64,000 bases of DNA from assembly GCA_035235625.1 (NCBI GenBank), contig CP141148.1, positions 30,319,057 through 30,383,056 on the forward strand, read 5' to 3'. Positions 34,495-46,035 of this stretch are shown here, one piece after another (position 1 is the first letter of the stretch; the number at the start of each line of letters is the position of its first letter). The notes below the pieces were generated by a model. It was not told where the DNA came from and made no database searches. It saw only the letters and a program-made list of their open reading frames with translations. Both the position numbers and the translations under genes were made by a program. Source of the DNA: Saururus chinensis (taxonomy: Eukaryota; Streptophyta; Magnoliopsida; Piperales; Saururaceae).

Positions 34495-35013
34495 TTGTGG
34501 CAAGACCGCGCGAGACCCGCGTCGCGCGGACGGCCGCGATCGTGCGTCCCGCAGCACGATAGCTTGGCTCTGGCACAGTGCGACTCAGTTCTGGCATGGC
34601 TCGGCTCGGCTCTGATGACATCATCTATTCCGTCTTTTTCTGAATATTTTATTATTATTTCATTCAAATACAATTCCAACTTCAAAACGCGATAACTATT
34701 TATCCCGAAGTCGGAATTGCACGATCTTGGTACCGATGGACTCGTATCAATGAGCCCTTCAAAACTAGACCCCACATGGGTAGGTTATCTCGCACTTTTA
34801 AAGTGGGTCCTGCCCATGTGACACGTTTCTCAAGGTCGTAACGTTCGTTCCTGACCTCCGTTTTGAGTGTTCTTGGATGTGTTGTGTTCGTTACTTCGAG
34901 CTCTACCTAGATACAGGGATTTCACCTAATGAAACCCCGTTACACTGATTTTAAATTACCCAATTACCCTTAACCCCCCGGGTTAAGCATAACCGGAGAA
35001 ATGGGTCATTACA
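34495..35013 (-). repeat. LTR-like segment between the pararetrovirus and gypsy remnants
   Basis: On the minus strand it opens TGTAATGACCCATTTCTCC (35013) and can be closed at ...CCACAACA (34495), a TG...CA form. Flanking five-mers TCATC and TCACC agree at 4 of 5. Part of it (34743-34910, with ATCAATGAGCCC and GACCCCA) recurs at 42630-42800 and 44048-44200. The end at 34500-34560 is unusually rich in CG. The two sides belong to different elements, so a simple solo-LTR insertion does not explain the site. Confidence 0.45.
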
Positions 35014-36440
35014 TCACCATAGAGACAGTGCCGCAAATCTTCAATGTAATTAGCGGGGCCGCTAACTCAAAATCATGTGTAGGATAGTTTTGCTCATGTA
35101 CTCTAAGCTATCGAGAAGTATAAGCTACCACTTTCTCATGCTTTATCAAATCATAACCCAAGCCTCTCAGTGAATCATCACTATAGACTACAAATCCTCC
35201 ACTCCCCAAAGGCAAAGTTAAGATCGGTGCTGAAGTTAGCTACTTCTTCAACTCTTGGAAACATTCCTCACATGCTTGGTTCCATTCAAATTTCTCATTT
35301 TTACTTGTCAACTTGGTCATAGGAGTAGCAATGTGAAATAAGCCCTCAATGAACCTCCGTAGTATCTCGTAAGACCTATGAAACTTCGGTTTTCAGAAGC
35401 ACTTCCACTTCAAGACCATCTCCACGGATCCACCGCTACACCGTCCTTAAAAATGACATGGCCAATAAATTGCACTTCTTCCAACCAAAATTCACAGTTG
35501 TCGAACTTTGCATAGTGCTTGTGATCTTTCAAAGTTTGTAAGACAATCCTTAAGTGCTTCTCATGCTCTTCCATGCTAGCTGGATAGATCAATATGTTAT
35601 CCACAAGAATAATGATAAACCGATCCAAATAAGGCATGAAAACCCTATATATCAAGTCCATAAAAGATGTTAATGTATTGGTGAGACCAAAAGGCATAAT
35701 CAATAACTCATTGTGCCCATTATGTGTCTAGAAAGTTGTCTTTATATTTGTTAACTAGATTAGGATTTACTTGAGTGAGAAAAAATTTAGTTTTCTTATT
35801 TCAAGTCTCTGTGGGATCGACATTCGATTTAGCCGTTTAACTACTATAGATTCGTGCACTTACAAGTAAACAATTAAAATTTAACAAGTTTTTAGCATCT
35901 GGCAAGGTAAGCACAACCTTCTTCCCTAAGCAATTAACATGTCCATGATAAATTGACATCATGTCCGTGCCTGAAATCACATCAAAGTCAAACATAGACA
36001 AGATAATCAATTCAATAAATAATTCATGCCCTTCAACCAACATAGATACCTTCTCAAGATACTCCTCCACCTGAAAAAAAGATGAAGGGGTAGACACATA
36101 CAAAGGAATAGACAACATCTTATGCTCAACACCAAGCTCACTGGCAAAAAGAGGTGAAATGAATAAAAAAGCGGTGAAATGCATGAATGCGAAGATCCGT
36201 TATCAAACAACACTCTAGCATAGTGGGAGTCGGTTTGAAGCATACCTTCTACCATTGTCAAAGTGTTGGCCACCTCATGAGTTGAGATAACAAAGACTTT
36301 TCCTTGGTTGATCGGCTTCTTTTGTTGTCCATCTTGTAGCCCACCTTGTGGTCTTCCTTGAGGTCTCCCTTGTTACCTTGGGCCTTGGTTTGGTGGAAAC
36401 GGTTGATGCCTATGTGCATCACCTTGAATGTCCTAAGGGT
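35014..36440 (-). pseudogene. Ty3/gypsy protease-RT-RNase H remnant with internal deletion
   Basis: Minus-strand order: a Gln/Pro/Gly-rich gag end (36440-36300), then aspartic protease sequence with VLFDNGSSHS and the SGTD block (36273-35837). A scrap of unrelated 5'-leader-like sequence follows at 35740-35880. Next comes RT with MPFGLTNTLTSF and LVDNILIY (35703-35410), then broken RNase H to 35014. The RT active site reads LVDN instead of the usual xxDD, so it is dead even apart from the stops. The N-terminal half of RT is missing and the integrase is absent. Confidence 0.8.
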
Positions 36441-36474
36441 ACACCGTCTTGTAATGCCCTTTTGCCCACGCTAA

Positions 36475-39400
36475 TGTCTTTATTAATTTGTTTTATGTAA
36501 TTAATAAATAAATATTAAGAAATTTTAAAATAAACTTCTCAAATATAATATATTTTATTTAATATTTATTATTTTATATATAATAAAATAATAAACAAAA
36601 TTCCCTTACTTTATCCCCAATCCTCCTCAGAGATGGAGCTCACATTCATGCACGCAAGTGTGAGAGAGAGAAAGAGGAGAGAGAGGAGTGAAGAGAGAAA
36701 AGAAAGAGACGAGAGGGGATAGAGAGTACTGAAGACAGGGCAAGACGAAAAAGAAAGTGAAAAGAGAGATCTAGAGAAGAGAGTGGAGAGAGAAGAGAAA
36801 GTGAGAGTAGATAGAGAGAGATGAGAGGAGAGAGAGAGATAGAAATAGGGTTTAGAGAGGAGAGAAAAGAGAGAGTGTGAAGAGGAGAGAGAGCGTGAAG
36901 AGAGAGTGAAGAGAGAGATTAGAGGAGATAGAGAGAGAGGAGAAGAAGAGAGAGAAGAGAGAGAGAAGAGAGAGGAGAGAGAGAAGAGAGTGCATAGAGA
37001 GAGGAGACGAGAGAGAGAGGAGAGAGGGTAAAGAGAGAGAAGAGGAGAGAGGGGAGAGGGAGAAGAGAGAGAATAGGGAGGAAGAGATGAGAGGAGGTAG
37101 ATAGAAGAGAGAGGGTAGAGAGAGAGTGAGAGGAGAAAGAAGAGAGAGGGGGAAGAAATTAATTTATATTTTTTAGAATTTTTTATTATATTGTTATAGT
37201 TTAAAAATAAAAAATTAAAATCAAATATATTAGCAACATTTGTAAAAATGCATCACTAATATATTTTATTTAATTTTTATTATTGATTTTAAAATATTAT
37301 TTAATTAAATAAAAGAGAGAGAGTGAAGAGAAAGAAAAGAAGAGGAGAGAGAGTGCATAGTGAGAGAGGAGAGGGAGAGAGAGTGAAGAGGAGAGAGAAG
37401 AGAGAGAGGGGAGAAAGAAGAGAAAGAGAGGGGGAAGAAATCAATTAAATATATTTTAAATTTTTTTATTATATTATTATATTTTAAAAATAAAAAAAAT
37501 AATATATATTAGTGACGCTTGTGAAATTGTGTCACTAATATATGTTATTTTAATTTTTTTATTAATTTTAAAATATAATTTATAATAAAAGAAAGAGAGT
37601 AGAGAGAAAAAAGAAGAGAGTGAGGAGAGAGAGTGCCAGAGAAAGAGAGGAGAGGAGAGGAGAGAGAGAAGAGAAAGGTGAGAAGAGAGAGAGGTAGAGA
37701 GGGTAGAGAGAGCGTAAAGAGGAGAGAGGAGAGAGAAGAGGAGAGAAAGAGAGGGGAAATTTTAATTTATACTTTTGGAATTTTTATTATATTAAAAATT
37801 TTAAAAAATTAAAATCAAATATATTAGCGATGCTTGTAAAATTGCGTCGCTAAATATTAGTGATGCATATGCATACGAGTTGCTACAAACTAGGATACTA
37901 GCGACAATTTCATAGGCGTTACTAATATATTTTATTTAATTTTTTTTATTAATTTTAAAATATAATTTATTATAAAAGAGAGAGAGTGAAGAGAGTGAAA
38001 AGAAGAAGAGAGAGGAGAGAGAGTGCATGGAGAGAAAGAGGAGAGGAGAGAGTGCACAGAGATAGGAGAGGAGAGAGAGGACAAAGAGTAGAAAGAAATA
38101 GAGGAAGAGAAAGAGGAGAGGAGCTAGAGAGATGAGAGGGGTAGAGAGACTGAAGAGAGATGAGAGAAAGAGAAGAGAAAGAGAAAGTGGGTAGAGAGAG
38201 AGAGAGTGACAAGAGGGCAGGTAGAGAAAGAGTTTAGAGAGAGAGAGTGAAGAGAGAGAGAGAAGAGGAGAGGGTAGAGAGGAGAGAGATGGTAGACAGA
38301 GTGCAGAGAGAGAAGAGAGAGGGGGTAGAGAGAGTGTGTGTAGATAGAGAGGAATTAAAGAGGGAAGAGGAATTTTTTTAAAAAAAAGCCTATTAGCGAT
38401 GCACAATAAAGTGTGTTGCAATTAGTCTAAGTAGTTGTGATGCTTATAATTAATCATTGCAACTACTTAGACTAATAGTGATGCTTATTAATAAGGGTCG
38501 CTAATACTAACGTTTATTAGAAAAAAATTGCATTATTTGTGATGCTCAATAAAGAGCGTCACAAATAGTTGAAGTCGTGACACTTAAGTTTCAGCGTTGC
38601 CACTTCTTAAACTGTTTGCGATGCTCTTTTTTAAGCATCGTAAATAGTGAATTTTAAAAAAATAAATGTTAGTATTAGTGACGCTCTTTACCTAGTGTCT
38701 CTAATAGGCTTATTTTATTTTTAAAAATTTTTTGGTATCTCTCTCTCCTCTCTCATCCCTCTCTCTCCTCTTTCCTTTCTCTCTCTCCTCTATTCTCATC
38801 TCTCTCCTCCTCTCTCTCCTCCATCTCTCTTCTCCCTCTATCCACTCTCTCTATCCTCTCTCTCACTCATTCTCTCTCTCTCCCCCTCTCTCTTCACACA
38901 CACACACGCTCTCTCTCTCTCCCTTCTTGCAATGCTTCAATTTGAAGCGTCACAAATAGCTAAGTGCATACAAAATTTTGCCCGCCTTCTTTAACACCCT
39001 TCGGTCCCCCACCCTTTCGCCCTTTTTTTCTTTCTTTCTTCTTCTTCGCCATCATCATTTTCCCGTCGAGGAGAACGCCATTGCCACACTCTCCTACATC
39101 TCCATCTCCCATCGGGAGCCCCTGTGTCTACCTGGCCCTCCTTGACTTCATCTCCCACATCTTACGTCACCCGAAGTCTGCCACCTCCACCTAGACGGCT
39201 GCCACCACCGTCCACAGTCTCTTCATCGTGGAAGCCTACCGACCTCATCATCGGCGCCAAGGCGTACCTCCTTGCCCTGCACGTCCAGCTCACCCATCCC
39301 CCAACTCGCCCCTAAGGTCCATCCAGGATGACCTTAAGGCTCTCTTCGGTATGGCTGTCTACCCACTCAACTGGGCCCGGCAGGTGGAGCTCATTGTGGT

Positions 39401-40295
39401 GCTGCCCCTATTTCAACTGGTGGTCAAGGACAGCCAGATCGGGGTGGTGGTGGCGTTCAGCAGGTGGCTGGGTGCGGCAAGAGTGTGGAGGCGTTCCAGA
39501 GGGTGCGGGAAGAGGAGGAGCAACCCGTTGCAGTTCTCACCCCCCTCCTCTGTCGAAGGAGGAGGTGAAGAGAGGCGGCACCGGATCTGGCACTGCCCAT
39601 GAATTCCGACGTCACCCTCCCTTTCCTCCTCCCTGCCCCCACCTCATTCACTATTTCCCTTGCATTCCCCCCCCCTCTCTTCATCCGGTGGAGGAGGTGA
39701 AGAGGGGGCGGTGCCGGATCCAGCTCTGCCACCAGATTTGAGCGCCACCCCCGCCCCCTCCCTTTCCTTTCCTCTCCCTAAACTGCCTTCTCAGCCCCCT
39801 CCCTCTAGTGCGCCCCCCCACCCTGGCCTCCACCCCCTCCAAACTAACGGAGGGGGGCAGACATTTTTTGAAAAAAATATTAAAATTCAGTGATGCTTTA
39901 ACAAGCGCCACTATTTTTTTAAAAAAAGAATATATTATTAGTGGCAGTTTGTGTAGTGTCACTAATAATACAATATTATCGATTCTTGTTTAAATTTTTG
40001 TTTTTTATATTATTAGTAACATTTTTTTTTAAATGTCGCTAAACACATGTTTTTTATTTTTTTTTAATAATATGTTAAACGTATTAGTGATGTTTTGACA
40101 AGTGTCGCTAATAATATATTATTAGAGACTCTTATAACAAAGCGTTGCTTATAATAGATTATTAGCGACAAAAAAATAAAATATTGCTAATATTAGTACA
40201 TTAGCGATGCTTTTTGGTATGCATCACTAATGAGTAGTTGTGAGGGGATTATTATTGACGATTTTAGCGATGCTTAAAAAAGCGTCATTAATGAG
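36475..40295. mobile_element. CACTA-type sequence with very long GA-rich and CT-rich tracts (one or more elements)
   Basis: Subterminal motif variants (TTAGCGACGC and GCGTCGCTAA) recur at 37500-37520, 37820-37935, 38390-38720, 39880-39965 and 40015-40295. 36590-36660 is the inverted copy of 24965-25040 in the CACTA element at 24240, so this region belongs to the same family in opposite orientation. GA-rich tracts fill 36655-37155, 37310-37440, 37585-37760 and 37975-38360; a CT-rich tract fills 38735-38935. No clean CACTAC ends were found. The right edge ATTAATGAGTG at 40295 adjoins LTR family B. Confidence 0.6.
39000..39865 (+). other. GC-rich insert in the CACTA region, possible captured gene fragment
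   Basis: GC-rich, coding-like DNA between two sets of CACTA motifs. One stretch reads VYLALLDFISHILRHP, then in other frames LIIGAKAYLLALHVQLTH and DDLKALFGMAVYPLNWARQ. Such segments, spread over frames, suggest a decayed piece of a host gene. I do not recognise the protein. The second half (39530-39860) is C-rich with GGTGGAGGAGGTGAAGAG-like repeats and looks non-coding. Confidence 0.35.
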
Positions 40296-42608
40296 TGACA
40301 CCCATACAACATGAAATATATCATATATATTCATGCCACTTGTGCATCATAATGTAAACCACATTCCATAAAGATATATTCATACCACCTACACATCATA
40401 TACTCATCCATAGTTTATAACACATATACCCATCACGTGTAATTATATGAATCTCATTATAGCATTTGCATCGTGCATGAATCAAATATTAATATTCACA
40501 TATTGTATAATTATATCTCAATATATACATTCACCTTACATAATCAAGTGTATCAAACACATATCATCCCGCATGTTCAAGCATAGTCATTCCATAAACA
40601 CCATATGTAATATAAGCATTATTGTCCCTACACAACCTGTAGGTGAAGATACCCCTTGCTCGCCCAGGAGAATCCTTGTGGGGAAGGTTTGAATTCCTAA
40701 AAAAAACTAGAGCAGCCTGGTAAACTGGTGAGCGCGAACATACCATCATGGATTCTCAGGGTCTACATAACACATCAATTTAACTCATAGAACACATCCG
40801 CTCTTCTCAACCCAGGAAGGCAGCCCGTCTTCAAATGGACGTAAAACAAAAACCCGTCCTTCTGAACGTAAAACCAATTCCAATAAACCACCGAGCGGCT
40901 AATCGGCATACAATGATATCTAATCGATTAATCATGACTAAACAAAAAAAATCATCACTTATACAACACTTTTATTATGTATGTGCTATGATACATATGT
41001 GAGCAAATGTTAAATGACTACAAGCATAGGTAACATATTATAATCAGTCCATATGTGCATGATACATGGTCCATTTGTGACAAATAAAATCATGTAGTCA
41101 TAAGCAAATAAATACATGCATGGTAGCATTCATATTTAAGCTAAAACATGTGGCACATGAATCACCGATAATCAATGTGGCATGTTCAAGCATCTATAAT
41201 TTATCATGGTCATAACCTACTAAAATCATGGAGTAAATGTGAAGAAATCATCAAAATAGTATGAATTTAAGACAAGTAGAACATCATGCTAAACTTATAA
41301 AAGTATAGTCATCATCATGCTTAAACTAAATTATAATCCAAAGAAAGTTCTCAAACAATTAAGTGACATTTATAAGTAATTATAACTCATCATAGTCATT
41401 GGGAATTAGAATCATGAGAAAAGAACAAGAAATGACCGAAAAATCCATAAAATAGCTATTTGGACTATTATGTAGTACAGTTGTTCAAATGCCTTGGTAG
41501 GCTATTCGAATGCTTGTTAGCCTGTTCAAACGTACATAATAGTTCACTTTTCTGGTTCGTCTTCAACCTTCTGAAATTCAAACCAAAAACATCCCAAATT
41601 TTCATATAAATTCAAAAAATACTATAGAACATCATATAATCAAAATCTAAGCATATAACATCTTTTTCATGTTTAATCACTAGCAAATAACTATAAATCG
41701 CATGTTTTAATAAATCACTATTAAACCTCAAAATGAAGCAAGTCAAATAAACCCATAATCATATATTCCAACGAAAAAAAGCACACAAGGTAAAAATCTC
41801 TTACCTCTAACAAGCCATTTAATGCGCGAAAGAGCTTCAATCTTCAAGAAATCCTACTTAAAAATTAAGCTTTTAGTTAAACTTACTTAAAATTAACTAT
41901 TAGACTCAAATCAACTTGAAAATAGATAAATTTATTAATCCTTAAGTTAAAAACAAAAACCACCTAACTAGGGTTCTAAGTCGAAATTAAAAAGAAGATT
42001 TTGATCGAAGAAAATCAAGAATCAAGATAAGAAAAGTAAAGATAGAAGTGATTAAGACCAAAATCGAAAGACTATGGATGATTAAGGGAAAAAAAATACC
42101 TTGATCCAAGTTTCTCCTTTGAAAAATGTGGGTAAAGTGCTTCCTTCCTTCTAACATAATCATTCCTTATTTGGCTAATAGGTTAGGGTTTCCCTTATAG
42201 AATAAGGGTTTTAAGGTTAAATATATAAACTATTGGGCTGAAAAATAAGTCAAAACGTCTTAAGTGGCTGATTAAGGTTTTTTTTGTCTAAAATTAAATC
42301 TAATTACACCTAAACTTAAATAAAATAATAAAAGATTAGAGGGTCAAATGGAATGCACATCGTCTAACATGGACGTGGGACCCATGGTGGGGTCCGTGCC
42401 CATAATTAAGAAAAAATTAAGAGAATAATGCCATTAAATCAGTAAATTTTGGGTAAATAAAGATTGACACTAATACTTTTAAAAATAAAAATAAACCTTA
42501 TTAAAATCATAGTTAACTAACCCATAACACCAAAATTAAATGTACTGACAAATAAGCAAAACCACACAAATTTACAAAATTAAAGATAATTAAAATAAAA
42601 TTAAATTA
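40296..42608 (-). repeat. LTR family B copy, truncated by CACTA sequence
   Basis: Matches 27200-29824 in the same orientation along most of its length, for example GTCCATTTGTGACAAATAAA and CATGTAGTCATAA. On the minus strand it opens TGTAAGATCTTTAATTT at 42608. The distal part is replaced at 40295 by CACTA-type DNA. No pol sequence adjoins it. Confidence 0.7.
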
Positions 42609-43680
42609 AAGATCTTACAATTGGGCTCAAATCAATGAGCCCTACAAAATTTGACCCCATATGTGTAGGTTATCGCTGACTTTTTGAGTGAGTCATGCCA
42701 ATGTAACACACTTCCTGTTACTGTAACTTTCGATTCGGGAGTCTGATTTACACGGTTCAAGGCTCGTTATGCTCCCTTTTAAGAGCTCTATCATGTCCTT
42801 AAGAAAGCCTAACAAATAAGTACCTCTAAATAATTTAAAATATTAAAAATTAAAAAATAATTTTATTAGAGACATAAAATTGTATGAAAAATTCATTGTC
42901 ATTAACCTAGTTGTGCTACGAGTCTTGGCAACGATTCAACAATCAATCTATATGTCTATTATTCTAAGTAGGAGTCTTCCACATAAGTCTAATATGTATA
43001 GGACTCTCCTTGTGTAGATGGAGCCTAACCCGCCATCGAGTCTTATCCTAGTGGGACTAGGAAATGCGTCTACCAATGCTTCAATGTTGTCTTATATTAA
43101 TTATCTAATTTTATTTATGATAAATGAGATGTAAATATGACTTCTCCTTAACTTAATAAGGTGATAAAATATTTAATTTTTGTTAAAATGTACTAATTTT
43201 AATTTATTTTAAAAAATTAAATATATAAGATAAAAAGAACTAAGTAAGTTATGGGCCCTATGCAAGCTCATTCAATTATTAAAGATTCCTGGTGGCTGAC
43301 TGTTGATGAATACTTGAGTCATGTGCAAATAAAATATTAAATTAACAAGCTGTATATGTAGCCTATGGCGTTTGACGCATCTTAGCTATTAAATAAAAAA
43401 TGAGTGCACTTATTAAATCCAAAATGGAAGCAGTGGAAATCTGTCTTAGTTCATTACTCTAAGTTCGAAGTAAGTTTTTCCGAAATAAATGAATTCAGTT
43501 GAATTGATAACAATCCAATTGACAAACATGCCAAGAGGGGTAAGCACGGTTTCCAAGGTCTGAAGGATCCACACGGAGATATGTTGTCAGTCAAGTTTAC
43601 GATTCCCTATGTGAGTAAGCACGGTTTCCAAAGTCTGAAGATCTACACGGAGATCTGCATACACCTTTATTAGCCTAGTT
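42307..43680. repeat. Local duplication, copy 1
   Basis: Covers the start of the family B LTR and its flank. Matching blocks in copy 2 (43778-44785) include CATTGTCATTAACCTAGTTG, AAGATTCCTGGTGGCTGA and TTAACAAGCTGTATATGTAG. A 220-bp part (about 43035-43255) is absent from copy 2. A short piece (43086-43155, TTTGATAAATGAGATG-like) also recurs at 49440-49500. Confidence 0.8.
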
Positions 43681-43777
43681 TATGATTCTTTATATATTAA
43701 TAAGCCTGAAATTTGTTAAATAAAAATAATATAAAAAATATTTAAATTTTTTATTATAATATAAATATTTTTTAATA

Positions 43778-44785
43778 TTAAAATTAAAAAATATAAAATA
43801 ATAGAGAGTCAAATGAAATGTATATGACGTGGGACCTATAATTAAGAGAATAATACCATTAAATTAATAAATTTTAGATAAATAAAAATTGATACTAATA
43901 TTTTTAAAAATAAAAATAAATTTTATTAAAATCATAGTTAACTAACCTATAATACTGTACTGACAAATAAATAAAACCACATAAATTTATTAAATTAAAA
44001 ATAATTAAAATAGAATTAAAGATCTTATAAATAGGTTTAAATTAATGAGTCCTATAAAATTTGACCCCAGGTTATCTTTTTTTTTTTAGTGAGTTATGTC
44101 AATGTGACACACTTCTTCATATTGTAACTTTCGATTTGAAAGTTGGATTTATACGGTTTAAGGCTCTTTATTCTCCTTTTTAAGAGCTCTATTATATCTT
44201 AAAATAAATTTTAATAAATAAATATTTTTAAATAATTTAAAATATTAAATATTAGAAAATAATTTTATTAAAGATGTAAAATTATATAAAAAATTCATTG
44301 TCATTAACCTAGTTGTACTACGAGTTTAGGCAACGAATCAACAATCAATCCACGTATCTATTATTGAGTCTTCCACATACGTCTAATACCTATAAGATGA
44401 TTCTCCCTGTGTAGATGGAGCCTAACCCGTGATTCAATTATTAAAGATTCCTGGTGGCTGATTGTTGATGGAATACTTGAGTTATGTGACAAATGAAATA
44501 TTAAATTAACAAGCTGTATATGTAGCTTATGGCGCCTGACGCAACTTAGCTATTAAATAAAAAATGGAGTACTTATTAAATCCAAAATGGAAGCAGTGCA
44601 AATCTGTCGAAGTAAGATTTTCCGAAATAAATAAATTCAGTTGAATTGATAACAATCCAATTGACAAACAAACCAACAGAGGTGAGCACGGTTTCCAAGG
44701 TCTGAAGGATCCACATAGAGATCTGTTGTTAGCCAAGTTTACATTCCCTATGTGAGGTAAGAACGGTTTCCAAAGTCTGATGGAT
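43778..44785. repeat. Local duplication, copy 2, with C-to-T and G-to-A decay
   Basis: Direct copy of 42307-43680. Differences are mostly transitions towards A/T: ATCAATGAGCCCTACAAAA in copy 1 reads ATTAATGAGTCCTATAAAA here, and GGATTGACACTAATACT-like stretches become all A/T. Copy 1 keeps the C and G, so copy 2 is the decayed one. Confidence 0.75.
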
Positions 44786-44793
44786 CATTTTTA

Positions 44794-44878
44794 CTTCATC
44801 CTCCCGAAATCATTAATAAGTAACATCTTTCCAAAATTATTTGATGTCCCACTCATTAATAATTTTGGGAGGATGGAG
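44794..44878. mobile_element. Stowaway-like MITE (85 bp)
   Basis: CTTCATCCTCCCGAAATCA at the left pairs with AATTTTGGGAGGATGGAG at the right, with TA on both sides (44792-44793 and 44879-44880). It lies right at the end of duplication copy 2, which it may have interrupted. Confidence 0.85.
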
Positions 44879-45084
44879 TAACTTTTGAGCATGGTTTTTT
44901 TAACGTTATAATAGCATTAGTCGTATAAAAAAGCCTAAAAGTGGCACACTTTGAGAGCTTGTCTCATCCTGGTCAATGACTCAGGACACGAATTAAATCC
45001 ATGAATTGCCTATTTCGCTCTCCGTCTTTAATGACACGGTGTTAATATAATAATGTGCACTTAAAAATTAGAAAAGAGTAGTTA

Positions 45085-45523
45085 GGGGGTATTTAGGAGG
45101 TAATTTTTTTTGAGTAGAAAGTGATTTGTTTACATGGGAAATAATTTTTTAAGCCAAAAACCGTTTAGAAGGGTTATTTAGCCTTAAAATCACTTTCTTG
45201 GCATAAGTCAACTTTTAGGTCAATTCAAGCCGAATTGACCCAAAATCTAATTTCCTCAAGAACTTACCTCATAAATTACTTTCTAATTTAAAATTATATG
45301 AAAAGACGTTTTGCCCATTTTTTCTTTTGTATAATAAATATATTAAAAGGTATTTTTATCATTTTATGTATAAAAATCAAAAAGGAGCTAAAATCAGTTT
45401 TTTCTTTTAAATTATCCACTAAAACTTAAACCAAACATCTTCTACTTTTGCTTTTCTTTTTAAAAATTGATTCTAAAACTAATCAATTTTCTTTCTATTT
45501 CAAATTACCTCCCAAATGCCCCC
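45085..45523. mobile_element. Tourist-like (PIF/Harbinger) MITE, 439 bp
   Basis: The left end GGGGGTATTTAGGAGGTAAT pairs with the right end ATTACCTCCCAAATGCCCCC, and pairing continues inward through AGTAGAAAG and CTTTCTATT. TTA flanks both sides (45082-45084 and 45524-45526), the usual 3-bp duplication. Non-coding. Confidence 0.85.
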
Positions 45524-45599
45524 TTAATAAGCCTACCTACCTTTCCACCATCGACGTAAGCAGATGTAAATATCTAGTGATTATATTAAGAAGGTGAAT

Positions 45600-46035
45600 T
45601 ATAGGGATGTACCAGAAAATTGGAACTGAACCGAATTGAATAAAATTAAACTGAAATTTAGCGGTTCGGTTTGGTTAGGTTCTTGATTCGGTTTTAGCTC
45701 GGTTTTTATAAAAAAAATCAAATAAATTTATGTTCGATTTGGTTTTAAGAAAAAAAAATCGAAATCGAAACCGAACCAAAACCGAATCAATTTAATTAAA
45801 ATAATTTCGATTCGGTTTGGTTTTAAAGAAAAAAAATCAAATTTTTATATAAAAATGTGTAATTTTATATTATAACTACCTGATTTTGATTTATTAAAGT
45901 AATTTAATTAAAATATTCAGTTTTTATTTGATTTCGGTTCCTATGCCGGTTCAGTTTAGTTTTTATATTTCGGTTTTAAATTTTGGTTCGGTTCGGTTCT
46001 TGCAGGAACCACAAGAACCGAACCGAGATGTAGCC
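45600..46035. repeat. CGGTTCGGTT-rich dispersed repeat
   Basis: Repeated GGTTCGGTTTGGTT and AACCGAACC blocks in both orientations, strongest at 45660-45790 and 45935-46025. This is a common plant dispersed repeat pattern whose opposed arms can fold back. Terminal limits and a target duplication were not clear. Confidence 0.55.

Noticed and set aside
37936..38421. 161-codon minus-strand Leu/Ser frame
   Set aside because: Same cause: a GA-rich tract read on the other strand.
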